DNA of 64,000 nucleotides. Source: Aphidius gifuensis. Its lineage: Eukaryota; Arthropoda; Insecta; Hymenoptera; Braconidae. The position numbers were made by a program, and so were the translations under genes. Shown here one piece after another: positions 30,401 through 45,400 of this stretch (positions are counted from its first letter, which is position 1; each line of letters starts with the position of its first letter). Where the stretch lies: positions 15,444,963 through 15,508,962 of the forward strand of contig NC_057792.1 of NCBI RefSeq assembly GCF_014905175.1. Reading direction: 5' to 3'. Under the pieces are notes generated by a model, which saw only the letters and a program-made list of their open reading frames with translations, was not told the DNA's origin and ran no database searches.

Positions 30401-33400
30401 TTTTTAACACTTGTTTCTTTTTTTTTTCATAATGACATCATGTTAATTTATAAATCTAATAATGCAAAATGATTTTTGAACATGTTAATATTGTCAAAGA
30501 GAAATAAAATATTGCATAAATTTAGTGATAACATTTTGCATAATTTATTTGAAACTCAAACAAGATAAAATTTGACTGAATTATTAACTATAAAAAAATA
30601 AAAAAAATAAAATGTATCTGTCAATGATTTGATAATAACACAGACTTGTATTAATTTATACCAATTTATATCTATTATTCAAATTTACGTATTTATCAAT
30701 GTGAAAATTCAATGAGCCGATAAGCAAGTAAAATGAGGCATCAGTTGACAACGGTATAATGACTATCGCAAAAGCAATTTTCAATTGATAGACAGAGATA
30801 TTTCTTAATTAAGAAAACTATACGAAACTCATAAAATAAATTGACATTTAATTGAATTAATAAAAATAAAATATTTTTGAAGATAAATTATACAAAAATA
30901 TTATAATTTTAATCATTAAAATTTAAATAAATTTATCAATAATAAATAAACAAAAAAAATAAAATTTAATATAAAATTCATCAGCCAAAATTTAAATATG
31001 ATTTACCTAAATCTTTAATATATATTTTTTCTACTCATATTATAATCAAAACACTGTTTTAAATTTTCATTTGTCAATTTTAAATTGTACGAAAAAAAAT
31101 TAATGAAAAAATGACTAAAAACATGAAAATTTAATTTATTTTCTTGAATAATAAATTTTAATCAAAATTAATAAATAATTACTATAATAATTTGATATTT
31201 TTTTGATTATTCAAATGAATGAAAATTAATTTAATGAGATGTTTGTATCTAAATAATATCCAGGTAACACATTGCTAAATATTAAAAGATTTTGTGTACA
31301 ACTGACGTGATGGATATATGCATAGTGCAGATGTAAATCGACGACTTCCACATTGTTAAACAGTGTGCCAGAGGATAGAAACACCGATATGGTTCACCCT
31401 GATATACATGTGATTTAAACCTTGAATTACGTGACTCGTCATATGACGTAGTGCTTAATGTCAACTAACGTTAATTACATTCGCGTTGTCATCAGTGAAT
31501 ACAACTAAACTGTGAGAATATTGCACAGTGTTTCCTATTAGAAATTTATTTAAATTTTTTCAATTTATAAATGACAATCTCAATTCATGACATTTAATTA
31601 ATAAACCATCATATTACATCAATGTTCATTCATTTTTTATTACTAAAAAAAAATAATACGCATTGATTAATACATCGATCAATCAATTTTAAATATAATT
31701 GCTAAAACATCCGACGAGAATTAGTCATCGAGCAATTTGTAAAAATAACTAATAGATAATTAAATTATTTAAACAGTGATTTTAAATATTAAATAATTAA
31801 AATTTTTAAAACATAATTAAATAGTTATCATTAATTACAGTAGCTCGATGATTTAATCTGATGAATAAACTCTAGAAATAGCACACATTGTTAAATTAGT
31901 GTGTATATATATGTATATATAAAAACAAATACAATATTTTGTACAATTAATTTTCGGTTATCCGGTTTGCTCGGTACCGGTAAACGAGCATTCATGCAAA
32001 TACAATAGTGTATTTACTCGGGATCATCACTTGGTCGAACATTATGTTAATTTTCATTATAATCGTACAAATTCAATGGGAATCATTAGGTTTTCGGAAA
32101 CTATAACAATTTGTATATTAATAATTTAAAAATATAAGAGAAAAAAAAATTTTTTTCTTTATCCTTGAATTATTGACTGCAAAGTTTTTTTATTTTCTAA
32201 ATAATTTATATATTTAAAAAACAGGTGAAAAAAAAAATTATTCATCAGGTTAAATTATAACAAAGAGTAAAAATATTTTAAGAAATAAATTTTTTAAGTG
32301 TTTAATTATAAGTAGCAGACTAAAAAATGATAATATTTATAAAACAATATTTACATGTCCTGCAGGACACTTGTGTGACTCATTAAGTCTCATTAATTAT
32401 AAACAAAGTGTATATGTTTTACGTACACAGCATATTAAATGTATTTTCTATTTTACCTGTCTTGAAATTTCAAACAAACTTGATGACTTTCATTTCTCCG
32501 TGGTTTATGACAATATATTTCATATACCCATACTTTAAACCACAAAGGTCGTTTAATGTTTCTATTAAAGTTTGCCTAGAGGCCATAGCACCTCTTCGTA
32601 TATTTCAAACTATGTATATTCATTTACTTTGTTTTAGCTACCTCTCTTCATATACAACTTAATGTAACCACATTTATACAAAATTATATTCACAGAAAAT
32701 AAATTAACCATTGAAATTCTGAGCTTTAACTTCAATGGTTAAAATTATTAATTAGAAATATTTTCTATATGATTTATTATGCCAATTGAGGTTATTAATT
32801 GTAACTAATTTATTTAAAATTAATATATAACTTTATCATTGATACAAATAAAATTATCAAATTAATAAATGTGAAAAATTATTATTAAAAATATTTAAAA
32901 ATAAATTAAAATATATGAGATTAACAGGCCTCTAAATAGTATTTTATTTTTAGTAGAAATCAACGCCATTTAGTGTTTTAAATTAACCATATATTTTTAT
33001 ACTACATTCGAAATATTTTTGTAAAAAAAAATCAAGCCTAAATAGTTTATCACATTTCATACCTAAATATAATTTTGCAAATTTATTTTAAAACAAGTAT
33101 ATTCATAAACAGAATCTTCAGACAATACTTGATATTATTGTAATTTTTCTTGCTTTTGTCGTTTTTTTTTTTTTACTGTTATCGACCTACTAGTCACTTC
33201 TTTTTATTTTATTTTATTTTTCCCACAATGTCTTTAATCCCCTGAGGATAAAAAATATACAACTAGAATCAGAAAGTAACGCCAATGTGTTTTTATTTTT
33301 TTTTCATTGTTTTCTTTGTGACGTATATTTTTTTTTAAATAAAAAAAATAATATTTTTTGTTTCATTTTGTATTTTTTTTTTCACCTGTACAAAATAGAA

Positions 33401-36400
33401 ATATCCTGTGTTGTGTATGTGTGTGTGATTCGCCTGAGGTGGATTTACGTGCCCGATAAATACGAGCGGTGAATTGTTTTGCGGTCGACGACACGAATGT
33501 GAAGAAAAAAAAAGAGTAACAAAAAAAAAGTTAGATAGACGTTGACATTTTATAGAGGGTTGCGATCTAATAAGACGATGGGTAGAATGTAAAATGTCAA
33601 AAAAAAAAAAAACAAGATAAATAAAAACAATATAAAGTCTATATCCTCGAGAGAATATTTGAAAAAATAAATTGAAGATAAAAAAATATAAAACATTATG
33701 ATAGGAATAAATCAAATTATAAGGCTGTTGATCCAAGATTTAATGGTAAAAGAAGAAAATTGGAATATGAGGTTTTTGTTGAAGGTTGGGTAATAATGGT
33801 TTGAGGTGGACTAATAGCCCGGTAATTGTTACTGTCTGCACAACAGACAAGTCACCTTTATATTTACAACAATTTACTCATACCAATATTGTATTTTCCG
33901 GTCTACGTTAATTGTCCAATGGTTGACAGTGAAACACGAAGATTGGAACATTACCAAATGACACTAGTATAAAATACTAGTTGATAAAAAATAAAAAATA
34001 AACGAAAATAAATAAATAAATAAATAACAATGAACATCAGCTACATTTTCCTTTGAACAAAGTAAAAAAAATTAATTAACTCTACCCTTTACCCATTTTC
34101 ATTATAAAAAAATTTTTATTTAATATTTTTTTAAAATTCAAATGAAACGTAATACTTTTTTCATCATAATTTTGTTTTTTTTTTTTTCGTTTTAATACAT
34201 TTATAAAATTAGGAAAAAAAAAAGGAAAAAATAATAATTTATATTTAAAAAATTATTTACATGTAGAAAAATAAAAAAATTTAATTATTATTTAATTTTT
34301 TTTCAAATGTAAAATCTTCATACACAATTTATAAATATTTAATTAATTTTTTCCGAATAAAAAATAATTTAAACTTAAATTTTATTTAATTCAAGTTAAT
34401 TAAAAAAAAAAAAAAAACAAGTACTCTTAGTATAAAAAAAATTTATGAAGTAATTATAAATGAAAATAAATTATAAAAATTGAAAATCAACTTTATTAAA
34501 TACATATATATAAAATCAGTTTTAAAAAATAAAAAAAAAACTAAAATCACTCGTAAGAAGTCTTGAATGAACAAATCAAAAAGTTACGCGTGTCGAGAAG
34601 CATTGCGCTTCAATGAACTGCTAAAAATAATTAGATTCTGTGATAAAAATAAAAATAGGGGGGTATGAAAAGAGAGCTGAGAACACAAGGGGCGGAAAAA
34701 AAAAATGGTTGTATAATTGGGTAGAGTGTGCTGTGAATATAGCTAGAAAATAATCGAGTAAAATAGAAAAACTACAGTCAAGGAATATAAAAAGACTAAG
34801 GGGGATGAGTTTTAAATTAATTTTATCGCTTTAATGAGCTCGCTTTTTCCAGATACTAAGAAAGCCACAGCTGCCCTTTTCTATACAAGTTGCATTTTTG
34901 TTTTTTTATCCTTATTATTTTATTCTTTGAATTAATAAACGAACCTCAGGCAACTTACTATATATCTATCTATTTTTTTTTCTTTTTTTTTAAATCGATC
35001 GTAGGATACAAAAGCGTTAAAATTATTAACCATTTAAAATTTCAGTCAATGACTCATTTCCTTTATTTTTTTTTCAGTCCATTAAATTTCATGATAAAAT
35101 ATAAAAATAACATTAAAAAATTTAATATCATTTTTATGAATTATTTATAAATAATAATGACAATCTTGTTTGTAAAACGTTTTGTAATTTATTAATTTCT
35201 TTTTAATATATAAAAAATTTAATTATACAAAAATTTTTTTTTTTTATTTACGGATTTTAATCTTGAGTGGCATGTAATCTCATAATTCTTGAGTAATACG
35301 TGACTAAATAAAAACTGAATATATCAACACGCAAAAACAAATAGGGGAATAAAGTGTGCGAAAAAAAATAAAATATGTATGTTAATTATATAAAAAAAAT
35401 AAGGGAAATAATTTTGAAAAAACCATTGAGGCGTGTTATTATTTTTTTCCATAGTGTAATAAAAATTATTTCATCAAGTGAATTGAAATAGTATGAACAA
35501 TGTCATGTGTTGTTTATTCAGAATATGATATCATCTGTAAATTAACATGTCGTGTATTTTGTAATATATAAAAATCTATATTCGTGTTGTGCATATTAAA
35601 GTTGAATGATTATATTTGTATTGAGAGACTCGATAAGTTGTATGTATTGTATGCATCACTCGACAACTCTTGAGCAGGTTTCTCATTCGGTTGAATTGTT
35701 TCAAAACCACAGTATAACTTTGCCCTAATATTTATTCTATTTTTCAACAATAATTTGTTGCTTTTTCAAAATTTATTTAATTATAAAAAAGGCTCGTATA
35801 AAAAACAAAAAAATCTTTAAAATAATAATTCAATTAAAAAAAAACTGGAATAAAAATTTATGTAAAATTTTATAAAATTACTGAAGCAATATAAAAACTT
35901 GAGTAAAATTGAAAAATAAATATAAAATATATTTATTTTAATGATAAAATAAAATACCTATATATAAAAAAAAAAATATTCTAAAGGATTATGATAACAA
36001 TGTCCAATCAGTAAACAATCCAGCAGATCCTACTCTGACCCTACTTTACATTCAACTTCTGCAATCTTATTATTTAGATATTCAGTAACCAAATTCAAAT
36101 TAACATCTTAACCGAACCGAAATAAAATTTAATTCTGCATCGTTGGATAAACTACTATAGTATCGATTTACCTCATCCCTTATACATTTTCTCTTTCACA
36201 AAATCATATACCTTTCTCAGCATCAAGCTTTGTCTATTTCTTCTTCATCTTCATATATGTACTTTTCTCATAAACATTAAACAACACTGTTTACTCTATT
36301 ATAACCTTGCTCTAATTGGTATGCTTCGTTAATACCCAACTCTATTTTACCTCTAACCAAAATACATGAAATTCTCAATTATTACATTCTCGATTAACTT

Positions 36401-39400
36401 TTACAAAAATAAAAAAAAAAAAACCTTTTTTTATAATTTGATTTTTCTCATTCAATGTGCTTTCATTACTAGTCTTATTATGATTTTTTTTTTTATTGAT
36501 CATTTTATTACAGTTACTGTGTTTCCTAGTTCAAAGAAAATTTAAATATATTTTTTCTCTCTATATATTTATAATTTTCATCTTATATATATATATCCTT
36601 TTAATTTTATTTTTTACGTTGGAAAAAAAAAAAGAAAATGAAAATTACCAAGACGAGTCGAGTAAGGTAATTATTATTCTTCGTTGCTCAGGTGAATAGT
36701 AAAGACGATTCAAGAAACTACACAATTGAAGGAATATATAGATATAAAATTTATTTTAAAAATGCTTTTATTCTATCGAGGTTCAACAGTGTTGAAAGAT
36801 GCTATCATTTTTTTTTTTTTCTCATTTTTTTTTTGCTCGTAGTGAGTTCGTTTATAAAAAGATATTCTTTTTTATTATATTTTTTTCTTTTATTTTTTTT
36901 CCATTTATATAGGTATAATAAAAAATGAGAATTTTACTTTTTTTTATTCTTCTTTTCTAGCTTGGTCATAACTAATTTCTTATAAATGGTGTGACTCGAC
37001 CTCTAGCAGTTGCTAGCAATTAAGACGTCTTTTGTCTGATTCAACCAGGCACACTTAACTTTTCATTGCCACACACTAACTGTAATAATTTACCTCGAGT
37101 TTCTATGTACATTTAAAAATATAAGAAAAAAAAAATAATAAAACTTATATCTCTTTGTCCAATTATTCCGCACCAGATAATTAGACAATTTATATTGTTA
37201 CACAATTCTTGAAAAAGTACAAAGCTTTTGAAAAAGTACACTCAATGTCATATACAATATTTAATTCAATCAAAAAAAAAATAATATTATTCATTTCTTC
37301 TTATTTTTGTTGAATAAAATTCATAAATTTATTATAAATTTAAATTTTCTAAGCAAAAATAATTAAAATATCATTTTTTTTTTTTCGCGAGGGTTAATTT
37401 TTTACAATTTATAAAATAAATTTACTCATCAAGTGACATTATAAAAAAGAATATATATTACCAGCCTGAGTAAATTGTGTAAAGAAAAAAAATTATTATA
37501 CTGAACAGAAAAAAAAAAAAAAAATGATAATAAAAAAAAACATGGGATTCGTCAGCCGCCGGGGAATCTCATGTTGGATAAAATGAAAATAGAAATGAAA
37601 AGGACAGGAGGGATTATATCGTACAACGATACATCACGAAACTATCCAATTTTCGTTGAAAATATACACAACTCTTCTGAGGCTAAGAGGGGTTACAAGT
37701 GTAAAAAGGGGCCGAAATGAAATTCAGTATAAATAAATAAATGAAAAATACATTGAAAGTAAAAGAAAAAACAAAATATTCAATTGTAAAAATGTCACAT
37801 GTGTATGTAAACTTTACTTTTTTTATTTAGAGACTTTTAATACACGTTACATTGTCCACCACAAACGGCACAAAGTAAGTGTGTCAAGTTGTTTTGTTTT
37901 CAGCATTTTTATATATATTTTTTGCTTTTTCATTGAAGTTTTTTTATTGCTTTCTGAAAGTACTTGTGTGTGTGTATGCTATAATATTTCTTATATTTAT
38001 TTTTCTTTTTGATAAACGTTTTAAAAATAATAATGATAAAAGTCGTCGAGGGTGAGAATATACATGAATAAAAAACTACTACAACAAATTTTTATATCAC
38101 ACAGGCCTTATCTACATGTAACTTGTCTTCTATAACACGTAAAATTTTTTTTAAATAAATAATTTGCCAGATAAAATTTCACTCTCATATATAAAACTTT
38201 TCAAGCGCATCACACAAACATTTGCTTGTTGTGATTTTTTTTTTTATTAATGAAAAAAAAAGTTTGAAAAATGTAACTCATGGATTTGTATCAGGATATA
38301 TTTTCTCGTCGTGAGTAAAAAAATTTTCTATTGCAATCTGAGAATAAAAAAGAAAAAAAAACAAAATGTAGAAAAGTTTTTTAAAAAGAAAAAAATATTT
38401 ATACAAGATGTAGGTTTTGTGGCTTTCAAAGTTATACAGACGAGAATAAGACTTTGAACTTATGCTTACCGAATGGCTGACAGTTCCTTGACTTAAACTA
38501 CTGTGACAAAAAATGTAACCATTTTTAAAAAGTTCATTGATACCAAAAAAATAAAAAAAATAAAAAATTTTACAAGAACGGCTGACAGTTTGTCGACTTA
38601 AACTACTTGAACGACTGATAGTTTTTTGACTCATACTACTACTGCTGCTCCTCACAATAGTCAGGCTGACAATTTTTTGACTCGAGTACAAAATAACAGA
38701 CGGTACTTTGATTTAAACGACTACAGCAATAATACATTAAACAACAATTTGAAAAATAAAATTTATAATAATAACAATGATAAATAAAAAAAAAACATTT
38801 ATATGAATAACTCAGTTATTTGAATTTAATAAAAAAATTCCATATTGTATATTAAAATAAAATTTACTTTACTTTCATAAAATTTAATTGAGACTGGAAT
38901 GTTTTCAATATTAAAAATATTTTTAAAAAATTTATTTTATAATTGATTACTTATTTACTCATGCAAAAAGTTATTTATAATTTTTTCAAGACAAATTTTT
39001 AATTAAATTATTTATTCAAGCTTTGTATATTTTTATTATGTAAAAATAATTTTAATATTTATTTATTGACTCAAATAACATTGTCAACAATGTGCATATC
39101 ACGAATACTCAGTAATAACTTCAAGCAACAAAAATAAATGTAAAAAAGCTCTTTCCAAAGTTGATTTAAAATGATAAATCATATATTACCATCTATTGAA
39201 TGCAAATAAAAAATAATCAAATATGTATAAAAATATATGAGCAATTTATATGCGAATATTTAAATATATATTTTTTGACTTTCACAGAATAAAAAAATAT
39301 GTTTTCGAAATTTATGATAAACCACTTGTTTATTTTTGATTTATAAATCAATGTTATTATATTTTCCATTAGAATGATAATCTACAATCTACTCAAAAAA

Positions 39401-42400
39401 AAAATAACATGTTAATATCAACAAAAAATAAAATTATTATTACATACAGAGTATAATAAAATTACGACTAATGTGATTGGCAATATTATCAGTAAATTAT
39501 TTAAACGACAAACAAACATTCAAGTTGATTAAAAAAAAATAATGAAAATTATCTGATAATTTACAAATCCATTATGTAAAATATTTAAAAATATTATGAT
39601 TATTAAATGAAGAATATTTTTTATAAATTTGTAAATAGTATGGATTTACGTACTAAATGAAATTTTCAAACATCGTGTATGTGGTGAACCACACATACGT
39701 TTGTTTGGTTTTGATAATGCTGTTGGGTGCCTCGTGGGTCAACAAATTTAGTTAGGATAAAGGTAAAATCATCATGGATATTCTATCGATGAATTACCAA
39801 ACATTTTACCTATCGATTTTACATGATCATACTATTCAAGCTATTTTTAAATTTAATTTTTTTTTAAATTTTTGCATTCATTGGTTAAACAATACCCCCG
39901 AGGTTGACCCTCAGCTTAATTAATTTTCCAAAATTAATAATCTCAATTGATTGAAAAAATAAAACAACTCAGTTTAAAATTTAGATGATTTTTGATAGTA
40001 TTAATTAATAAATCATTATGATTTTTTTTTTTTTTCCTAATTGAAAAAATTTTTTTAAATACCAATCGATATTTATAAAAAAATATCATTCATTTTTAAA
40101 ACCACTTTAATTACAATCATGATAAAAAATTTGTTGACATTTTTATAGTACACAAAAAAGTGTAAGCTCTATTATTATGATCTATATTTTTTTTACACCA
40201 TATTATATACACAAAAAAAAAAAAAAAAAGAAAATAATTTTTTTAAAAAGTATTGACATCACGAGTGATTGTTATCGATATTGGCAAAGTGTCCAATTAA
40301 TTGATGTCTATGTACCCACATGATACACCAATAAATACATAAAAATATAAAGTTACGATAAATACTTGTAAATTGTGAATAAATAAATTTATGTAAATAG
40401 CTTGAGCATAGATTTAACTTAAAAAGTTGAATCACTTTAAAATAAACAAAAACTAAAACTGCTAATTCAAGTTAAATATACATACATTATACACACATAA
40501 ATATAAAGTAAATAATTGTATAAAAATACACCTGAGTCATAACAAACATATAACTAGCAACAACAATTAAAGTTAAATGTAAATTCAATTAATTTAAAAA
40601 AAATATTTAAATAAATAAATAATATTCCATTCTAAAATACTCAAATATTTTCTTTAATGTATAAACTTAAATATACATAAAAAAAAAATATAAGAATATC
40701 AATTAAATATGATAAATAATATTGGGGATATAAAATTTATATAGAGAATAATATGATGATGATGGTGGTGTTGCATATATATAACGGCCAAGGAGTTGGT
40801 CCAGAACGGTTGAAGGATCTCGTTAAGTGGTAAATCTTGTTTTTCGTGAGTGTGTCTAGAAGTATAAGTGAGGTATCTAAGGGTATATATAGAATATAGT
40901 TACGATAGTGTCTAAAGTTGATAGTGGTTGTGGGTACCACAAGAGTTTAGAACTTGGTTATACATTTCGATCGAATACTTGGTAAACGTCTAGGTGTCTG
41001 AGTTGGTCGCAAGTAAGTGATGAAAAGATAGATATATATATTTATCAAATCAAATGATGAAGAAGGACAAAGTAAGTATTAAAAAGGATGTTGCATATAT
41101 GAGGGATTCAACTAAAACTATATATATATACATATTTATCATAGAACACGTATAAATGATGGTGAAAGAAGAGAGAAATAGTTTTGCAATAAAAAAAGTG
41201 CCAAAGGGGATGATGGTTCGCTTGATGTTGCAATGTAAATTGTGCACCAATGACGCGCTAGTATAGATACATAATACAAACAGTTCGGGGGCCAAGCCCC
41301 GGTCACAAGTTTAACTTTGTTTACTACATAGGTTTGGGTAATTGCATTTACTCTGATGTCTATGTGGTATATTCACTAGAACGAAACTATATATACACTG
41401 AAATGAAACGCTTATATAAGACTCAAATAGAAACTAAGATTTCCAAAACTGTTTTCAAAGTTTTGCTTCTTGTTATAAACGTCAATGGGTAAATGAAAAT
41501 TTGTTAGTAACTAACAAAAGACAGCATTTGAAAACAAAATAAAAGACAAATAATAATTATAATATTTTCCATTTTTTTTTTAAATTCTATTCTAATAATT
41601 AAATATTGCAATTAATTTATTTATTCTTTTTGTAAAAGTGTAATTTATTTAACAATTACAATAATGAAAAAAAAAAAAAAATAGAAAAATAATTTTTCGA
41701 ATATAGAATTGGAGAAAAGCTTTTAAGCTTTTTTTTTTTTTTTTTTTATTAAAGTTTGTTTATCGTTTGGGTTTTTAAATATTGTAATTTGATAATTTAA
41801 AATTGCATTACTGGTAATTTTGTTGACAATAATTTACTCTTTGGAAATATAAAAAATTCTCAAAGCCTTCAGGTCGTAAAATCATAAATTTAGATATCAC
41901 AAATCGTAAAGGAAAGTAAATGTTGATCGGAAATGTGTTTTTTTTTTATTGGTTTTTTTTTTTTTTCGTTTTGGATATTTGAAAAATTGTCATATCAGTT
42001 GTGAGGACGTTTTGATAATGCAGAAAAATATATAAGGGTGAGTGTTCATCCATGAAACGAGACTTTTATTGATATCTTCGTCGCGAAAAATAAATAAAAT
42101 GAGCAATGAGATGAGAAATAAAAATTCGTTGGTGAAAAAAAAAAAAAATAGTAAGCTGAATATTTTATAAACTTTTGTGCTCAAAATTCTAGTATGTAAT
42201 ATTACAGCTGTAATCTACTGTTATACCAAGCTCCATTCTGAATTTCTGACATCAAATCTATGTACACCAAAAAATCCAATGTTCTCAAACTGCATTATTT
42301 GATAAAATTTTCGTTGTAAATTTAAATAATTTATTTTTAAATTATATTTTAAAAATTCATAAAATAAAAAAAAAATATAATTCTTTTGCTATTATATTTT

Positions 42401-45400
42401 TTGATAAATAACAAAAGTAAAAAAAATTATCCACATGGATTAACCTTATCAAAAAAAATTTTTCATTATCAATCACAACCTCAGTTTCAATTCAGATAAA
42501 AAATAAAAAAGTCCTCAACTCTATTGTCTATCTGAAAAATCCCCGGAGGAAAAATCAGTCTGATGAAAATGTCATTTCGTCAAATGTTACTTTTTTCTTT
42601 TTTCTCCTCTATATTTATTTATCTTTCAAATATAAAAATAAAAAAAAACATACACACACAAACACATACTTACAATTTCAAATAATAAAAAAATTTTATT
42701 CTCACTGAGCCTGTTTTTATTTCAAATAAATAAGAAAGTATCAAAAAAACAAAAATAGCAAAATAAAAGCTCAAGCACTCGAAAAAAAAAAAAATGTAAA
42801 AGAACCGGCTTTAAAAATCGATTATTACAATTCTAATAATATAAATCAAATGATCTAAATCTTAAATATAAAATCTAGTATTAAAATTGAGTCTAAAATG
42901 AATTTTACGTTTAACAAATAATAAAATATTTTTAGTTTAACAAAAAAGTTCTACAAATTTGATAAAAAATATGTCAAAATTGATATAATTTAAAAATTTT
43001 GGAAAAAAATAAATGAACTTTTAGAATCAGAATATGTTAGAAAAGTTTGCAATATTTAAATATTTGACATAAGTACATATAGCGACAAATATTTACTTAT
43101 ATATATAAATATACATACAAAATCGATAATAAATAAACTATAATTTTTATTAAGCAATTATTTAAACAAATTTTATATTAACTAATGAAATAAATAATCA
43201 AATGATATTCCAATATTATAACAATTTACAACTAAATGTCAACAAGCATCTCGATTCTCACAAACACAAGTAAGATGTTAAAAAGGCTGTGAGCTGATTT
43301 GACAGTATAGGCAAAAATTTGATATAGAGCACAAGTCCAAACATTTGATTATCTTAAAAGTACTCCCTTAAAAAAAAAATTTACATAATCAAACAAATAT
43401 GAAAACTTTAAAAAATAAAATCTCATTAACGAAAAATAAAAAAAAATAGTATTTATAAAAGATTCGTAAAAGTAAAAAATTGTAAATTGCTTTAAAAAAA
43501 AAAAAAAAAAAAAATTTGAAATGTTGAAAAGTACTGTTAAATAAATAAGTGCATATGCGTTTATTTTAGTAGAAAAACGTGCAGACGCAATTTAAGTATT
43601 CACATAAATTTTATATAAAGTAAATATATACCTATATACATTTTGTCAACAACTCTCGTTTCTGAGGTGGTTAAGGAAAGGGGTGAGCTTGACAGTTGAG
43701 TGTTGAAACCCACCGAGGCCGAAAGTACCTTCTTGAGTCTCAAACAAAAACAATGACAAAGCCAAAAAAAAAAAATAAAAAAAAATGACAAACAGCCCAA
43801 ATATAAACAAAGCAAATAAAAAAAGAATAATAAATAAATATACTTAAAAAAAAATCATGTCAATTTTTTTCAACTTGAATTTCTATATTAAAATAATCAT
43901 AAAAATTATACGTATATGTAAAAAAATTATTACAATGGAATAATTGGAATATCCAAGCCAATTATTAAAATCAATAATTATATTTATGAAATTTGTATAT
44001 ATTAAATTTTTAAATTAAGTTGTGGTATGCGTGCTGTGGAATTGAACCGCCAGATTCGATTGACGCATGACGTCGCACACTGTGTGGTCAATCACGATTC
44101 TGTACATAACATAGCTGGTATATCGGATCAAATAGGTATTACCACGGTAATTTGACCTCCTTATCCTTATCCACTATTATAGGATTATTTTTCCCGCATA
44201 TGTGGAAAAAGCAACGACATAATTTGAAAGAGAATAAATACACATTGTTTTGTTATAATTTAGACAGTTTTGAAATACATCAAAATTTTTAAATTATCAA
44301 ATATAGAAATCTATATAAATTATCGAATTAATTAATTAAATTAATTATCAAATTTTTAAAATTAAAAATAGCCTATAATTAATCAAATTTAACAATAATT
44401 ATAATTCTAAAAAATTGATAATATCCTCTCCTTAAATAATACTCAAACGTTCATAATGTAAAAAGCTTCAAATTTTTTTTTAAATATTAGAAACTGTTTA
44501 AAGGCGTTATAAATTATTTTGAATTTAATCAATTTAGTCGATTTCAAAAGCCAATAATAATTTTTATCATCGGGAACGCCATAATTCGGGTGAGGCACGT
44601 TTGACTGTTATTTATTTTTAAAATACAATTTATATTTATTTTTGATAAATAACTCATTCATACTTTTTTTATACTCGAATTACAAAGGAGGTTGACGATT
44701 TGGTTGTTATAATTAGTATGTATAATTATATTTTTTAAGCATGCTTTTTTTTTTCATCATTGATTTTTTTTTTTGATGAGACAATAAAAAGGGGATAGAC
44801 ACAATATGCATGAGTCATCAACTGAGCAATGTGTATCGTATCATTGTCCTCATCTAATACTACAAAGTAAAAAATGAAAAAAAAAAAATAAAAATTTTGT
44901 GTATATGCGCATTACAATGGAAAATTTTATAGTGGTGGACTGAAGAAGAAAATTTTTCAGCATTAGTGTGCTGGTTGATGGGCAAGGGCAGAGAGGAGAA
45001 AAATGAGGACTATATGAAGTGAATAGAGAGGACTCAAAACAATGCCGAGAGACCGGGTGACAGTCGGTTTAATTAAACGCATCGTCAGCTATGTATGGAA
45101 ACAGTCTATGGTCTATGACAATGTGTGGAAATACGTCGAGTGCAGAATCGCACAACATACAGTATAAATTATATTTATTTTTTAATTTTATAAATTTTTT
45201 TTTTGGTTATAATTGAAGTTTATACGAGAAAAAAAAAAAAAAATGATTATTTCGAAAATTTATAAATAATATTTTTATGTAAATAAATAAATAAAAAGTT
45301 TTAAAAATTTAATGTAAAAATAAAATGATTAAATTGATGAATATTTATAATCTATTTATTTATTCAAAAAAATTAATTAATTAATTATTTTAATAAATTT

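Noticed and set aside
33335..33736. 133-codon minus-strand ORF
   Set aside because: Built mostly of Phe/Ile from poly-A and poly-T tracts, no domain, no splice-consistent neighbours; judged chance.
38575..38585. Splicing out the AT-rich block in the Ser/Arg repeat array
   Set aside because: The GT and AG at its edges give a frameshift and a stop when joined exactly, so an intron is not supported.
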